Assembly (NCBI GenBank): GCA_933228895.1 | Contig: OW121853.1 | Location: 8,252,494 to 8,316,493 of the forward strand | Direction of reading: 5' to 3' | DNA: 64,000 nt | From: Platycnemis pennipes | Taxonomy: Eukaryota; Arthropoda; Insecta; Odonata; Platycnemididae | Shown here: one piece after another, positions 1 through 11,500 of the stretch | Numbering within the stretch: position 1 is the stretch's first letter | Layout of the letters: each line of letters opens with the position of its first letter | Made by a program: the position numbers and the translations under genes | Notes under the pieces: model-generated | The model's database searches: none | Told to the model about the DNA's origin: nothing | Seen by the model: only the letters and a program-made list of their open reading frames with translations

Positions 1-3000
1 GACAAAGGCATTTATCGCCAAAAGAATCAGGATGGAAAGGCAATTTACGGGGAAGAGGAATGCGGCGAAAGGAGGATACGAGTAAGTAATAATAATTAAC
101 ATATATTTTGTGCTACAGTACTCGCATGTTCTTTGTCGAACAATAGCATCTTGTGCGTTTTGTTGTCGCTTTCGGAGTTTTTGTTTGCTTCCGCAAGTAA
201 TTTAGTTTTGTTTCCACGACGATAAAATCAGCATAACGGTATATTTTTCTTCATTAAGAAAGTGTAGTGATGATCTTTAGTAATTCATGTTGCCACAAGT
301 TGCATTGATTTGGTTTTGGTTCTATTGCCTTCAGCGTTGAATATCGAATACTTGTGTCTTCAGCTGCAAAGGATGAACTTTGGTTGTATTGTCTAAAGTA
401 TCAAGTTTTGGTTGCTTCATAACTTGTGCAACTTGTACTTATTTCGTTATATTACAATTTTACCGTTTATTAAATTATATGATTTGCATGTTTTCACGAT
501 ATTTCTGGTTTATGTTCCATTCGCTAAATTTGTTCTTTGTTTGCATCAAATTTCATAGCTCTGGCTTAATTCATCAAGGTCAAGAGTCTCAGCCTTACCC
601 TTTAATTGCGGAGTTTGAGGGATGACGTAAAATCTAATTTTATGCCTATTTTTTTGCACCATTTAATGAACTGATGTTTTTTATACTATCCCCCGTTGCC
701 ACACCTAAATTTGCTGACTAGAAGGTTAATATAAGCTTAAGCCTCCTTAATATATTGTTGTATATGCATTAACACTTCATTTGCACATTTATTTTTTAAC
801 AAGTACACCATACGGAAATGTCTGTAGTCAGAAAATAATTTTCATAATAATTGGACCACATAAGGCTCTGTGTATGATTTGAAGTGGCTTCTCCACTCTC
901 TGTCTCTCACTTTTAAATGGCAGTCTTACTTTTTAGGCTTTGGAACATACTGAGCACTAAATGGCAGTCTTACTTGTATTAAAATGTACACCATCACAAA
1001 TCTTAGGAATTTTCATCAAGTGCCTAATGTTAAGATGACCAAGTTTTCTATGCCAATTTTCTAGAGTATTTGCACTCTGCTCTGAAAGTAGAACTACTCC
1101 ACTTTGTGCATCAAATTTGAATTTCATAACATACAACCCATTTTCAATTTTCTCTCCTTCAACAGCAACACATTCATTTGGTAACACAACTTTGTTTTTT
1201 AGAATGTACTCTCCTTTGTCATCAAAGTATACAGCACCTTTATTCTGAGTTATTTCATGGACAGACATTAAATCCTGAATTCAGTACCTCTGAAATCCTA
1301 TCACTCCCCTTTGCAGTATCGTTTAGCGTTACAGGGAACTTGGGTTTCCTTAATTGAGTTTCCCAATTTAAGTAAGGTGCTGGCACCAGAAACCATCTAT
1401 TCCCTCTATATACTCCTTCACTAGTTTCCACTGAATAACTTCTTGGTTCCTCACATTTATCCCGTACCCAACCATATTGCCTCAGATCTGTCACCCATAC
1501 TGTACCGTTAACCTCCAAGTCGGGCAAAGTCTTAGCTTTATGTCTTGTATTATACCTACCAGCCATCTTTTCCATCCTAGTATTCTCCCTCTCTTATACA
1601 ATGTCCTTACTATTAATGACCTTGGTATACCTAGATGGAAGCATAGGAAGTGTAGATCGTAAGTGACGATTCATCAACAACTCCCCAGTACAAACCATTT
1701 TCCAGTGAAGTGGAACGGTAGGCTAACAGTGCTAAAGATAAATCCCCGTCATTCTTAAGTAGCATTTTTGCCACTTTAACAGCTGCTTCTACTGCTCCAT
1801 TGCATTGAGAAAAATATGGAGAGGAGGCAATATGTTTTAAATTAAAACTCTGAGCAAATCTCCCAAATTGAGATTTAAACTGGGGTTCAGTTCTTACTAC
1901 TTCAGGGATACGAAAACGAACAAATACTTCTTTAAGTTTTTCTATGATAGCCATTTCAGTTCAACTAGACAGGGGCATAATTAAATAAAACGAGAGTAGT
2001 GATCAGTTATAATAAGATACCATTTACCACATTTAAACAAATCCACTGCCAGATTTTGCCATGGACGCTCAGGGAGGCTATCTATACAGTAAGTTTCCCT
2101 AATATTCACTCTTTCCTGAATACACTTTGGACAATTTCTAATCATGCTCTCTAGTTGTGAGGATAGTCCAATCCACCATACTGACTGTTTAGCCCTTCTA
2201 CAACATTTTACAATACCTTCATGTCCTTCATTAATGAAATCCAAGCACTGCTTTTGTAACGAAGGAGGAATGATTATTCTTGAAGCTTTAAGAACAAGAT
2301 CTTCATCATAACTTATATCCTGCTTGTATTGATTGTAGGGCTGCATGTAATCTGGTAAATTTGATAGGCTAGGCCAACCCATAAGTGCATAAGCTTTGAG
2401 TTTTAAACAAATAGGGTAATTAGCTTGTTCTTTCTTAATAAGTGGAAGAAAATCATGTTTAACAGGTAAACGTTGAATAGTCAGCAACCTTCAACAATTT
2501 ACCAGGAATATATTCTACAGTATAGTTAAATGTTAACAATCTGAGTCGAAACCTCTGAAGACTCAATTGAAGAGTCAACTCATCAATAGGTTTGGTTTGT
2601 AATATCTGAAGTAGAGGCTTATGATCAGTCTCAAAAGTAAACTTGAACCCAATTAAATATTCCTTAAACTTATCAGCAGCCCACGTGAGCGCTAAAGCCT
2701 CTTTTTCAATTTGTGATTACCTTTTCTCAGCTGATGAAAGTCTTCTCGAGCCATAAGCTACAATCTCCCTTTGGCCTTGGTTACCCTGCGTTAAACAGCA
2801 ACCAATGCCATAAGAACTAGAACTAGCATTTGAACTGAAAAAAGTGGCTTATTAGAATCATAGAATGCAAGAGTAGGTGATCTAGACAGTAAATCTTTAA
2901 TTTTGGCTTATAAGGGTAAGAACACACATTACATTTCATTAAGTATGCAGTTATCAAACTATCAAACCAATACCTGTAACAGACATGCTTTCTCCTTCAT

Positions 3001-4291
3001 TAGGAACTTTTATTTCATCAGAATATTTCTTAATGTGAGATATAAGGTTATTTTCATTTACCATGTGATTATGAGCTCTACTGTCTGCATATTATAAATG
3101 GCCAACCTTTCACTAATTGAACCTACTTCTTCTTCCACTTTTTCAGAAAGATATTGGAGGAATTGGGCTTGGTGGGAAAGGTCACAGCAGACCAATTGAA
3201 GAAGAAGTGGCATAATTTAACCACCAAATATAAGGTATGCTAAATATATTCCACATATCTACTATGTGTAAGAATTATAGCCTGTAATGTCTATTGACAG
3301 CAATTTTGAAACTATGACGAAGCAAGGAAGCAATTATATCGGAAAAAAAGGATTAGTACCTATCTTGCCCACAGCACTTACATTTAATATACTGTACATG
3401 TTTCTGTATAGCCTCTCGTGTCCATGATGTATCTTCTAGCCCTGCCTTGCCTAATAACAATGCTCTCAACTGTACAAACTACCAAATTATGTGATCTAAT
3501 GATGAACTCATCAATATTGATTTTTAATATTTTTTTAATGCTGTGTCATAAATATAAAAGAAATAACATACGATGTCATGTACATTCTTTTTTCCCTTTA
3601 TTGTTTGTTAACACTCAATCTCATTCTCTTAAGAGTAATGCTTAAGGTTCAAATGAATTATTTATTAATTGTATTGCATTAGGTATGAGAATGTAAAAGT
3701 GCATAACATTGATTAATGAGAATAATATTTGGAACATTATATTTAATTACTTCAATTTCTTATCTCTCCCACTAGGACTTAAAGAAGCCTCAAACTGGCC
3801 AAGGATGGGAGGATGGAGATGACACCCTAATAACCTGGCCATTCTACATTTTGCTGGATGAGTTCTTTGGCCAGCGGCATAATGTGAATCCCCCTCTTCT
3901 TCTTTCTTCTGACTCTTTACCAGCTATAACTGTTTCTAAATACTCTTCCTCCTCCAGCTCATCACCTCTTTCCTATTCAGAAATTTCTCCCTCCACAGCT
4001 TCCTCAACTCTTCCTCCCATTATAGCATCTCCATCTTCTCCCCCTTTACATATTGCATCTTGCTCCACTATTCCTACCCTTCTACATTCTCCCACCCCTA
4101 ACAGTCCTAGACCCATAACTCAAAGTTCCCCTCTTTCCTCTTTTGGGGTGGCATCTCCTCCTCCTTCCACACAGAACCGGAAGAGGCAAGAGTCGAACTT
4201 CTTAGAGGCAGCAGTGGAGGAGATGTTGGAGCAGGGCAGGACCCATCTGAGGTTGATGGAGGAATTTCTGCACCATATCAAAAAAAAATAA
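1..4291 (+). CDS. Myb/SANT-like DNA-binding protein of a PIF/Harbinger transposon (5' partial)
   Basis: Three exons join in frame: up to 81 (donor GTAAGT), 3147-3234 (after TTTCAG) and 3776-4291 (after CCACTAG). Exon 1 already reads FIAKRIRMERQFTGKRNAAK, so the start lies left of the window. The junctions give GGYEKILEELGL and KKKWHNLTTKYKDLKKPQTG. This is the trihelix-like Myb/SANT fold (Myb_DNA-bind_4 type) typical of the second protein of Harbinger elements, followed by WPFYILLDEFFGQRHNVNPP, a Ser/Pro-rich linker of about 90 residues and a C-terminal predicted helix (FLEAAVEEMLEQGRTHLRLMEE). In known Harbinger systems this protein imports the transposase into the nucleus and binds the transposon ends. 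The transposase lies just downstream on the opposite strand, which supports the assignment. The visible exons have no stop or frameshift. The 3-kb first intron is inflated by retrotransposon debris. Function is inferred from family and context. Confidence 0.75.
957..1268 (-). pseudogene. Ty1/copia Pol fragment (GAG-pre-integrase domain)
   Basis: The - strand frame reads NTLENWHRKLGHLNIRHLMK, the characteristic GAG-pre-integrase motif (WHRRLGH-N) found just before the integrase of copia elements. Only about 100 codons remain. The frame ends at a stop at 957, and no integrase core follows. It lies inside the first intron of the Harbinger Myb-like gene, in the opposite orientation, and directly abuts a gypsy-type fragment. 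It is a dead remnant. Confidence 0.7.
1275..2860 (-). pseudogene. Ty3/gypsy Pol fragment: RT/RNase H end, integrase
   Basis: Read on the - strand from about 2850 downwards, the order is canonical for gypsy Pol. RNase H comes first (SSYGIGCCLTQ then QIEKEALALTWAADKFKEYL and FETDHKPLLQ, with one in-frame TAA at about 2718-2720 where Tyr is usual). The integrase H2C2 zinc-binding region follows at 2487-1981 (GHEGIVKCCRRAKQSVWW and CPKCIQ, then the first catalytic Asp in LAVDLFKCGKW). The integrase core is at 1954-1631 (AVEAAVKVAKMLL holds the Glu), and the C-terminal chromatin-proximal part (RHKAKTLPDLEVNGTVWVTDL) is at 1575-1275. The usual SDNGPQF is degraded to RTEPQF, so the second Asp of D,D35E is gone. 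Frameshifts occur near 1954-1981 and 1575-1631. No LTRs were recognised. Confidence 0.8.
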
Positions 4292-4915
4292 ATGGTTCTG
4301 AAAACTATTTCAGTGATTCATTTGATTCATATCCTTTCCCATGTTACAATGTGAAGGCAGTATTAAATATCATTCAAATTTAAATCCAACACATTGGATA
4401 TTTCAAGCAGAATGTGTAACGGCTTTAACATAATGCTAAATCAGATCATCTCCTGCAGTTACTTTTTGTGATAAATTTTTGTTGCGTGCTAACAAATAAG
4501 AAGTGCAGAGAAGTTTTCTACGGTGATTCATTTGAGTAGAAAATGGATGTCTTTCTTAATAAGTTGCAAAGCTTATTTCACCACTTTCCAGAAGAAAAGG
4601 TATAATGGTAACTCGGTGAGGAACTTGTTGGTTAAGCTAATAAAAAAAGAGTTCTTTTTAATTAACATAAGGAACAGTATAAAACTTGAGCTTTTATGTC
4701 CAGAAAATAATACACTTAGCTATGTCATCTAACATCTAATTAACTTGTTGAAAATAGCTTGCAAGTTTTTAAAAGTTATTCTTACTCAAAATTTATGTTT
4801 TTGGGGTGGGGCTAAAATAGCATAGCTTTGAAATGCACAAACAAGCCATTAGAGCTCTGTTAAATAGTTTTCCATTGTCTTCCAGAATCACTGCGAATAA
4901 TGTCTCTTACAGTGT
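4292..4915. other. Spacer between convergent Harbinger genes
   Basis: This AT-rich stretch lies between the two convergent transposon ORFs. It presumably holds both 3' UTRs. Apart from short open frames with no recognisable product, nothing is seen. Confidence 0.4.
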
Positions 4916-5799
4916 TCACTGCAAGAACTCTAAAAACATTAAATTTCGAAAGTCCACATCTCTACCCTCCACATCTGGCAAATCTTCGTTCACCTCCATT
5001 ATGTCTCCATTTTGTGCTTCTCTTTCTGAAATGCACACATTATGCATAGCAGCACATGCTGCTATCACCTTCACTGCTGTAGTCAGTTTCACCTCCAGGG
5101 CCTTGAGGAAAATGGTTCTCCACCTCACCTTCATCATGCCAAAGGCATGTTCCACCTTTATTCTGGATTTGCTTAAGGCGTCATTGAACATGCTTTGTTC
5201 CTTGCCTGGATTCCAGTACGGAGTGACAATTTTAATTGGATTGTCAATGCAGGGGTATCCAGAATCGCCCAGCAAACAGTATCCCACAGGAGGGAATACC
5301 CCATTTAAGAACATTGGGCTGTTTCGGAGGATTCGTGAGTCGTGTACTGACCCGGCGTAGCCACAGAATACATTTATAAATTTACCATTGGGGTCACATA
5401 CGCCTTGCAAATGTAAAGAATGAAATAGTTTTCTGTTAAAATAATCCCTTTCCACGGCCCTGGGAACCACCACACGTATGTGGCACCCATCGATACACCT
5501 GGCAACCCGACGAAATGCATTATTACCACTTAACGCAGCAAATTTTGCACCATTTCGCTTCAACTCCTGATCGTCTGGATAACGTACCACTGCGGGGAGA
5601 AGGGCCACAATTCTGTTTAGGATACGGTGCACAGTGTCATGCACCGTTGACTTGGGGATCCCAAATGTCAACGCCACTACCCTTACAGAGACAACTCAGC
5701 CAGCATAAAAACAAAGTCATTTCCACCTCGATTGACCAACCCAAATCGGCGTTCTCCGTGCACAGTAGACACAACCTCTGGAATGCGTTCCTTGATATT
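4916..5799 (-). pseudogene. PIF/Harbinger DDE transposase (HARBI1-like), frameshifted
   Basis: The main frame (5677-4916, about 250 codons) is a DDE_Tnp_4 nuclease domain. It contains LTFGIPKSTVHDTVHRIL (helix-turn-helix), RCIDGCHIRV (first Asp), LLGDSGYPCIDN (second Asp) and SRIKVEHAFGMMKVRWR (Glu), so all three catalytic residues are present. The upstream part reads ISRNAFQRL and EVEMTLFLCWLSCL in another frame, entering after a plausible acceptor (TCTTTCAAG) at 5800-5805. The two parts join as WLSCL / RVVALTFG only if a small indel near 5684-5692 is assumed, so the copy is probably inactive unless this is an assembly error. Harbinger transposases cut and paste elements into TWA sites and need the Myb-like partner, which is encoded convergently at 1-4291. 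N-terminal codons upstream of 5799 were not identified. Confidence 0.8.
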
Positions 5800-5873
5800 C
5801 TTGAAAGAGAATAGTTGAAAAAATAAATTGATCGAATATTTGAAAAAATAAATTGACTAAGGCATAACTTCAT

Positions 5874-6377
5874 TGAATAGATTTCTGTGGTGTAACCAAC
5901 CTAAAATGCTTTTTGAAATTAACATCTGGATTTCTGATAAACTGCAACAGGAATTGCTTCAAAATTGTGTTGCAATAAACACCTCGATGCTGAAAGTAAA
6001 CGTGATGCCTTCATATTATGCATTTTGTAAAAAATGTTTGGAAAGAAGTTTTGTATCATCAATAACAGAGAGGTAAGACAACATGTAAAGGCCTGTTATT
6101 TACTATGTTCCTCTCTCGTTGTCTTCTCAATAATAACAACAACGTTAATAATCTGCGTCAATGCATGTCCCACCCCTGCAAAAGATACACGGCTGCACGT
6201 TCCACGTCCATACCATTTATCAGTTTCTCTTTAAATTTATAACAAAGGTTATACCAGCGTTCGATTTGGCGATCAAAACCAATGAAAACAATTGAAAAAT
6301 ATTTTTCTTTATCGCGTTTCGCTTTACCTAGTGGTTCTTAGCATGGCCGCAATTTCATAACGTCGCTCCTTACCGGA
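5874..6377. other. No gene seen; probable right flank of Harbinger element
   Basis: AT-rich DNA beyond the transposase N-terminus. The element's right terminal repeat should be here or slightly further right. It cannot be confirmed because the left end is outside the window. Confidence 0.3.
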
Positions 6378-6405
6378 GACCGTCCGAATATTAAGCATTC
6401 TTTCC

Positions 6406-6485
6406 CAAGCATGCTTCATTGTACGTCAGCAATACGTCATCACCAAGCAGTGATGACGTATTGCTGACGGCGAAGCATGCTTGGT
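6406..6485. repeat. Long hairpin (MITE-like inverted repeat)
   Basis: The left arm CAAGCATGCTTC...CGTCAGCAATACGTCATCAC and right arm GTGATGACGTATTGCTGACG...GAAGCATGCTTG pair over about 38 bp around a 5-6 base loop, with a few mismatches. Weaker pairing extends outward (CCGTCCGAA at 6381 with TTCGGATACGG at 6487). It may be a tiny foldback element or the end of the neighbouring Harbinger element. Confidence 0.6.
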
Positions 6486-6974
6486 TTTCGGATACGGCTA
6501 GTGTCTCTCGTAGATCCTCTCCTGACTCTGCCTCGACAAGTTTGCCATTTGCTAGCTACATTATGCTATTTCCACCTTTGCATGCTCTTCCTTCACATGC
6601 TCCACCTTCTTCAGCCTTCCACATGAGGTGTATCTTGATGCAGGCATTTGAAGTCCACAATAGAGTGTGCATCGTACTACTTTATCTAGCCTTGACTCTT
6701 TATCTTGAAGCTTTGGTACAAACATAGGAATCAGCAGTAATTTTTATTGTGATTCAGGTCTTTCCTTGAGTTGCACATGGAGGGCACCTCATGTCTTCTA
6801 GTTCTGATCCCTGGATGAGCAGGGACCACTTGGCTCTTTCCAATTGAGAGGGAGACAGTCCTGACCCTAAGTTTCCCCCCATCCCTTCCTCCATTCTCCA
6901 AACATATCCTTACTTGTATCCAGGAATGCCTGATACGTACCCTGTCATAGCTATCCTTAATTGTAAGGGGTTCA

Positions 6975-7205
6975 AGTCAGTGTGATGGCTAGGGTAATGG
7001 CTTACCATCCTGAGAGCCTGGGTTCGAATCCCAGCACTGGCCGAGATTATTCATTGGTTAATCTGTCCCCACTTGAGAGGTTTGCAGAGACCACTTCCAA
7101 GTCAGCATCTGTCAGGTGGGACATTTAACCAAAGACCCCTTCGTTAAGAGCAGGGTGATGCCAACACCAGGATCCTCTCCACCCTTCTTTTGTTGCCTGA
7201 AATAT
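6975..7205 (+). mobile_element. tRNA-derived SINE
   Basis: The head carries an internal pol III promoter: an A-box-like TGGCTAGGGTAATGGC at about 6985 and a B box GGTTCGAATCCC at about 7021-7032. The flanks CTGG/CCAG around the B box form a T-stem-like pair. It does not fold as a complete tRNA. A tRNA-unrelated body follows (GAGATTATTCATTGG onwards). The 3' limit is uncertain. Confidence 0.6.
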
Positions 7206-7342
7206 TCCTTCCTCACCCCAATCACCCTCTTATCCTAAGTGGCAAAAATGAAATTAGCTGTTGGTTGCCTCCCCAGGGTAACATAGTTCTTAACTGTGTT
7301 AGTAGTTCTTAACATAGTAGTTCTTAACTGTGCAGATGACCT

Positions 7343-8525
7343 TTGCTGTTATTCCTTTCTCTCTCAAATCACGACTCTTTTAGGATTTGGATACTTAAAT
7401 TTTCTTTTAGTTATATCATTAAATATCATGGTTTTCCAGAAATTGTGGTGTTAAACTATGAAAAGGGTGTTTTAAGATATTTAAGGTCAAAGTCAATGTC
7501 CTCGAGTGTGGAAATTTTTATAAAAAGGCCATGTTAAATATCAATGTAAAGGGATTGGATCCTTGTCTAGAATTATGCCATGTTGTCTTTGATGAAGTGT
7601 TCGCAATTACTGATTGCTCCTTTTTAGAACTGAAACATCATCCCCTTTGCCAGCTTTTAGTATGGTGAAGCTTTCCGCCGCTACTATTTGATGGATTTCA
7701 AGGTGGCCCATTTTGATTGGGAGAAATTGCAGGTTAACTGGGAATAAAGAGTGGATGAAAAGCATTTTTCCAGTTTACGAGCCTGCAATAGTTTTTCTCC
7801 GTTCTTCTCTTTGCTGAGGGCAACTTCCGAGTCGACTACTAAGTGTTTCATGTCATTAATGGTATTGGGGTATTAGGGATGTCTTTTAAACCTTTCTCCA
7901 ACAATTCCATCTTGTTGGGTTTGAATATATACCCGAATAAATTGATGAATTAATCCCCTTAGGAAAAGAGCTCATCAATAGAAGAATTGTTATATTGTTG
8001 AGAGGATAGTCTTTTTAGTTTACTGAGTTTTAGGATAATCATAACTCTATTTAGAAATGCTACATCACTGCATTTCTGACTGGCCTCCTCATATTATTTT
8101 GTCTGGGGCAAAATCGGTTGTGTCGAGCAATCGTGATAATTGTGGAAAAACCAAGTGTGTGCTGATTTATGTTTCTATCAAGTAAGAGCCATGTCTGAAG
8201 ACTAGAATATACAAATGCCAAATTAAGTTATGGAAAACAATATCTAGGAGATCAATTAAGCCAAATTAGAAGCTCGCATTACTTCATCTAAGTAAGAGCC
8301 AATACCATTGACTCTATTAGGTTAATTTTTGTTCTTATGGGGTACTACTCTGGGTTTGAACTACGTAGTACTCTTTAGTGCGGAGTTTCTCCTCTTAGAG
8401 TAATGGCTTCCAAAGGTATCCTGTATTCTAGTATGCATTGCCAGTTTGTCAACTTGTTTAGAATGTTAGTACCTTGCGCTAAGGAGGAGAAGTTGGTCCT
8501 CAAATTGTGAATTGCTCTCTTTCAG
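7343..8525. other. FIG4 intron DNA, no gene assigned
   Basis: No recognisable gene. A short frame at 7661-7732 (YYLMDFKVAHFDWEKLQ) is followed by GTTAAC, but I could not align it to FIG4. The rest is AT-rich unique-looking DNA. Confidence 0.3.
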
Positions 8526-11500
8526 CAAAGAAGCGAATGTCATGGCACACCTTGGGAAGAAAGCGTACAAGGCCGTGTGCAAAGTTGGAATATTTCAGAG
8601 CCAGCCGCCCCTGAAGCGAGGGGGCAGGTGGGAGGCTCCTGGTTTCCCTGCCCCCCCTGGCCACCATTCGACCATAACCACCCCCCTCCTGCAGACCGGC
8701 ATCGTGCGCGTCAACTGCGTCGACTGCCTGGACCGAACCAACACGGCCCAGTTTGCCTTGGGCAAATGTGCCCTGGGGCTCCAGGTGAGCGGGATGCTCC
8801 CAAAGAATATAGAACCAATCCTTGATGCCGGAAAACAGATAAATGATACTTGGATAATGAAAGGAGAGGATGACTTGTTTCCACTCCGTCGTGGTTAATT
8901 TGTACAAAACAGACATTTATATTTTGCAATGTCAAAGGCAAATATTTCTCCCTGAGGACTGCAAACTTCATGTAGTGGAAAGCTTGTACATTACCCATAG
9001 AGGTACTGTAGTCTAAAATGAGTTGGCTGGTTGGAAAGGTGGGTGGGAGCCAGCCGGAGAGAAATCAACCATTCTTATAAGCCCGTACTTACTCTTGCAT
9101 GAGAGGGATATGTGGAGTAAGTGATGTAGGGAAGGTGCAGATGCCAGGAAGGCATTGTTGCTTTATGCATCAAAATGCGTGAGTTAGAACATTAGAGTGC
9201 ACTTTGGTGCATAACTGGACACGAAATAATAGGAAGTAACTTTGTCTGTGCACCAAAGGACACTTTGTAGTGCATAATACAGAATAAGTTAGCTGAGCAA
9301 TTTAATGTTGCACATGTCCATGAAAATCCAACTCGAAATGTAATACATTTTATAGTGACCGAGCTAATTAGGAATCGTCCCTCTCTTTTAACTCCTCATC
9401 TTCCTTTTATTTGCCCTCATCCTCAATGTTGCTAACATTTAATTGCACTATGATGGGTTATAAATTGCCAATCTCATCACTCAGCAAAGTGCACTCATGT
9501 CGAGATTGGAAACAATAGTAAACCACAAGTATAAAGTATAAATAGGTCAGTAACCACTTGTGGCACTAAGCGTATCAATTGTATGAGAAGCAATGATGGA
9601 GTGATAAATGCACAAACACCTGCAGTGATCACACAGCCGCACTTTGAAAACAGATGTTGACTGTGCAGAGCATGTGTAACACAGCAAGCACAGAGCAGGT
9701 CTGTATGTAACAAAAGCTAGAGTAAGACTGAGCTTGTTGGAGTAGGGATTTCCCCTCCCACACTCCCATTGGTGTACCCCTAAACCACGTGATTAGCATC
9801 AAGCTCCTCCTTATGTCTGGCCCTGCCTTAGTTTTACCATCATTTGGGAAACAATGGCTATTACTTTATTTGAGTGGTTAATATCAGAAAACTATAATCA
9901 TTAATAATGACATTCCTGCTCTTTAATGCTTAAAAATGTTTTTTTTTGCAGATTTTCTGAGAAATAAAGTTTAAGTCATGATTCAATTTCAATGCCTCAT
10001 CTCCATGGTAAGATCAGTGGGGCAGATGATCTGACCTGGTGGCTGATCCCACTATCTAGAAGTGAAGATGTCACTTCCACTCATAGCCTAGGATCACCCC
10101 TCTTAGCTCACTCGCCCCACTTATCCAGAAGGTGCACTTAACCCTTAATAGGTCGTGCACGGTCTATAAGACAGTGTTGATTTGTTTGATTGCAACAATT
10201 CTACATTGGTCATCATTGCCTGTCTCTTCTTTTCAGTACCTTATTTCTAAACTTTTTCCTGCCATTTGGCAAAATATTAGGACTTCTTGCACTGGAAATA
10301 TGGTGTAGTTAATTTTTTCAATACTGCCGGTTGTTACTTTTGAGCTCCCACTGGGAGATGGTGCCACTGTTTCATTTATCCTGGCACTATATCTTACTGT
10401 TAATCTTTCGCAGAGGGATTGCTACTGTGCGATGTCATATTGTCGCATAGTGGTATCGATAAAAATATTAACAAATTTTAAAAATGATGTTACTTTGAAT
10501 ATGTATTTTGTTTCATGTTATGTAGTTACACTTGCGCTCCTAGGTTTTTGTAGCTTCATAGCTCCTATTGCTTTTGTAAATTAAAATGGGTTATAAAATT
10601 GTGAGATCTCTCCTGTCGCAGTATACCGTGCGGCCTCTTAAGGGTTAACAACTCTAGAGCTCAAACCCTCTCTCAGGAAAAACCACACTGCTGAAAAGCA
10701 GATGTGGTTTTAGATGTCATTTGAACTTAGCACTGAAAACCCCATGTGCTTCTGTGGTGAATTAGCCATTCTTGTTGCCCCCCAATGAATACTCTCATAC
10801 TTGAATGGTTCTCAAAAAGTATGACAATGAAACTCATACTTTTTGAGAACCTCTTGGTCCAGATGGGACCTGCTTGGATCAATAAATGTGTATAATTCAA
10901 GCATAGGTTATCTCTGAAAAGATCCATTTATCAATGGCTTTGTTTCCCACTGTTAGCTGTGTGCCTTGGGCATATTGGATGATGAGAATTTAGAATTTGA
11001 CACTGACTGTGTCAGAATGCTGGAAAATCTGTACGAGGATCATGGAGACACCCTGGCCCTTCAGTACGGCGGCTCTCAGCTGGTGCACCGGATTCGGACG
11101 TATAGGAAGACTGCACCATGGACTTCACAGGGAAATGATATCATGACCACCCTCAGTCGTTACTACAGGAACACTTTTTCTGGTTAGCACAGCTATTTTT
11201 ATCTTTGTCCACTAACTCCATGATGGCTGCAAAAGCAGTGTTTGAAAAGACAGCATTTCAAATGTGTAGTGATTACTATGTAGTAATTACGGTATTCTTT
11301 CATGTCAGTGTCACATGTAGGGCTAGGCTACCAATCAAACTCCTGCTAATTGACGGCAGGCAACTGGAAGATTTTTTGGTGATCTGGTGGTTGGCCGACT
11401 TAATGATTTGAAACTTAAGTGTCTTGTCACGTGGTAACTTAAAAGGTTTATTGTTCATTTCTTTGATGTTTTGAAATTTTTTTTTATATTCTAACCATTT

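Noticed and set aside
4833..5360. Long + strand frame opposite the Harbinger transposase
   Set aside because: It is the complementary shadow of the DDE domain.
6419..6727. Ser/Pro-rich + frame
   Set aside because: It starts inside the hairpin repeat and has no recognisable domain.
6985..7050. A tRNA gene
   Set aside because: A and B boxes are present, but the acceptor and anticodon stems do not pair and the body continues into SINE sequence.
7661..7732. Possible upstream FIG4 exon (YYLMDFKVAHFDWEKLQ before GTTAAC)
   Set aside because: The peptide does not align convincingly with the SAC-domain segment expected before [10 protein letters not shown], the donor GTTAAC is weak and phase could not be confirmed.
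8500..8998. Long - strand frames opposite the FIG4 catalytic exon
   Set aside because: They are antisense shadows of a well-supported exon.
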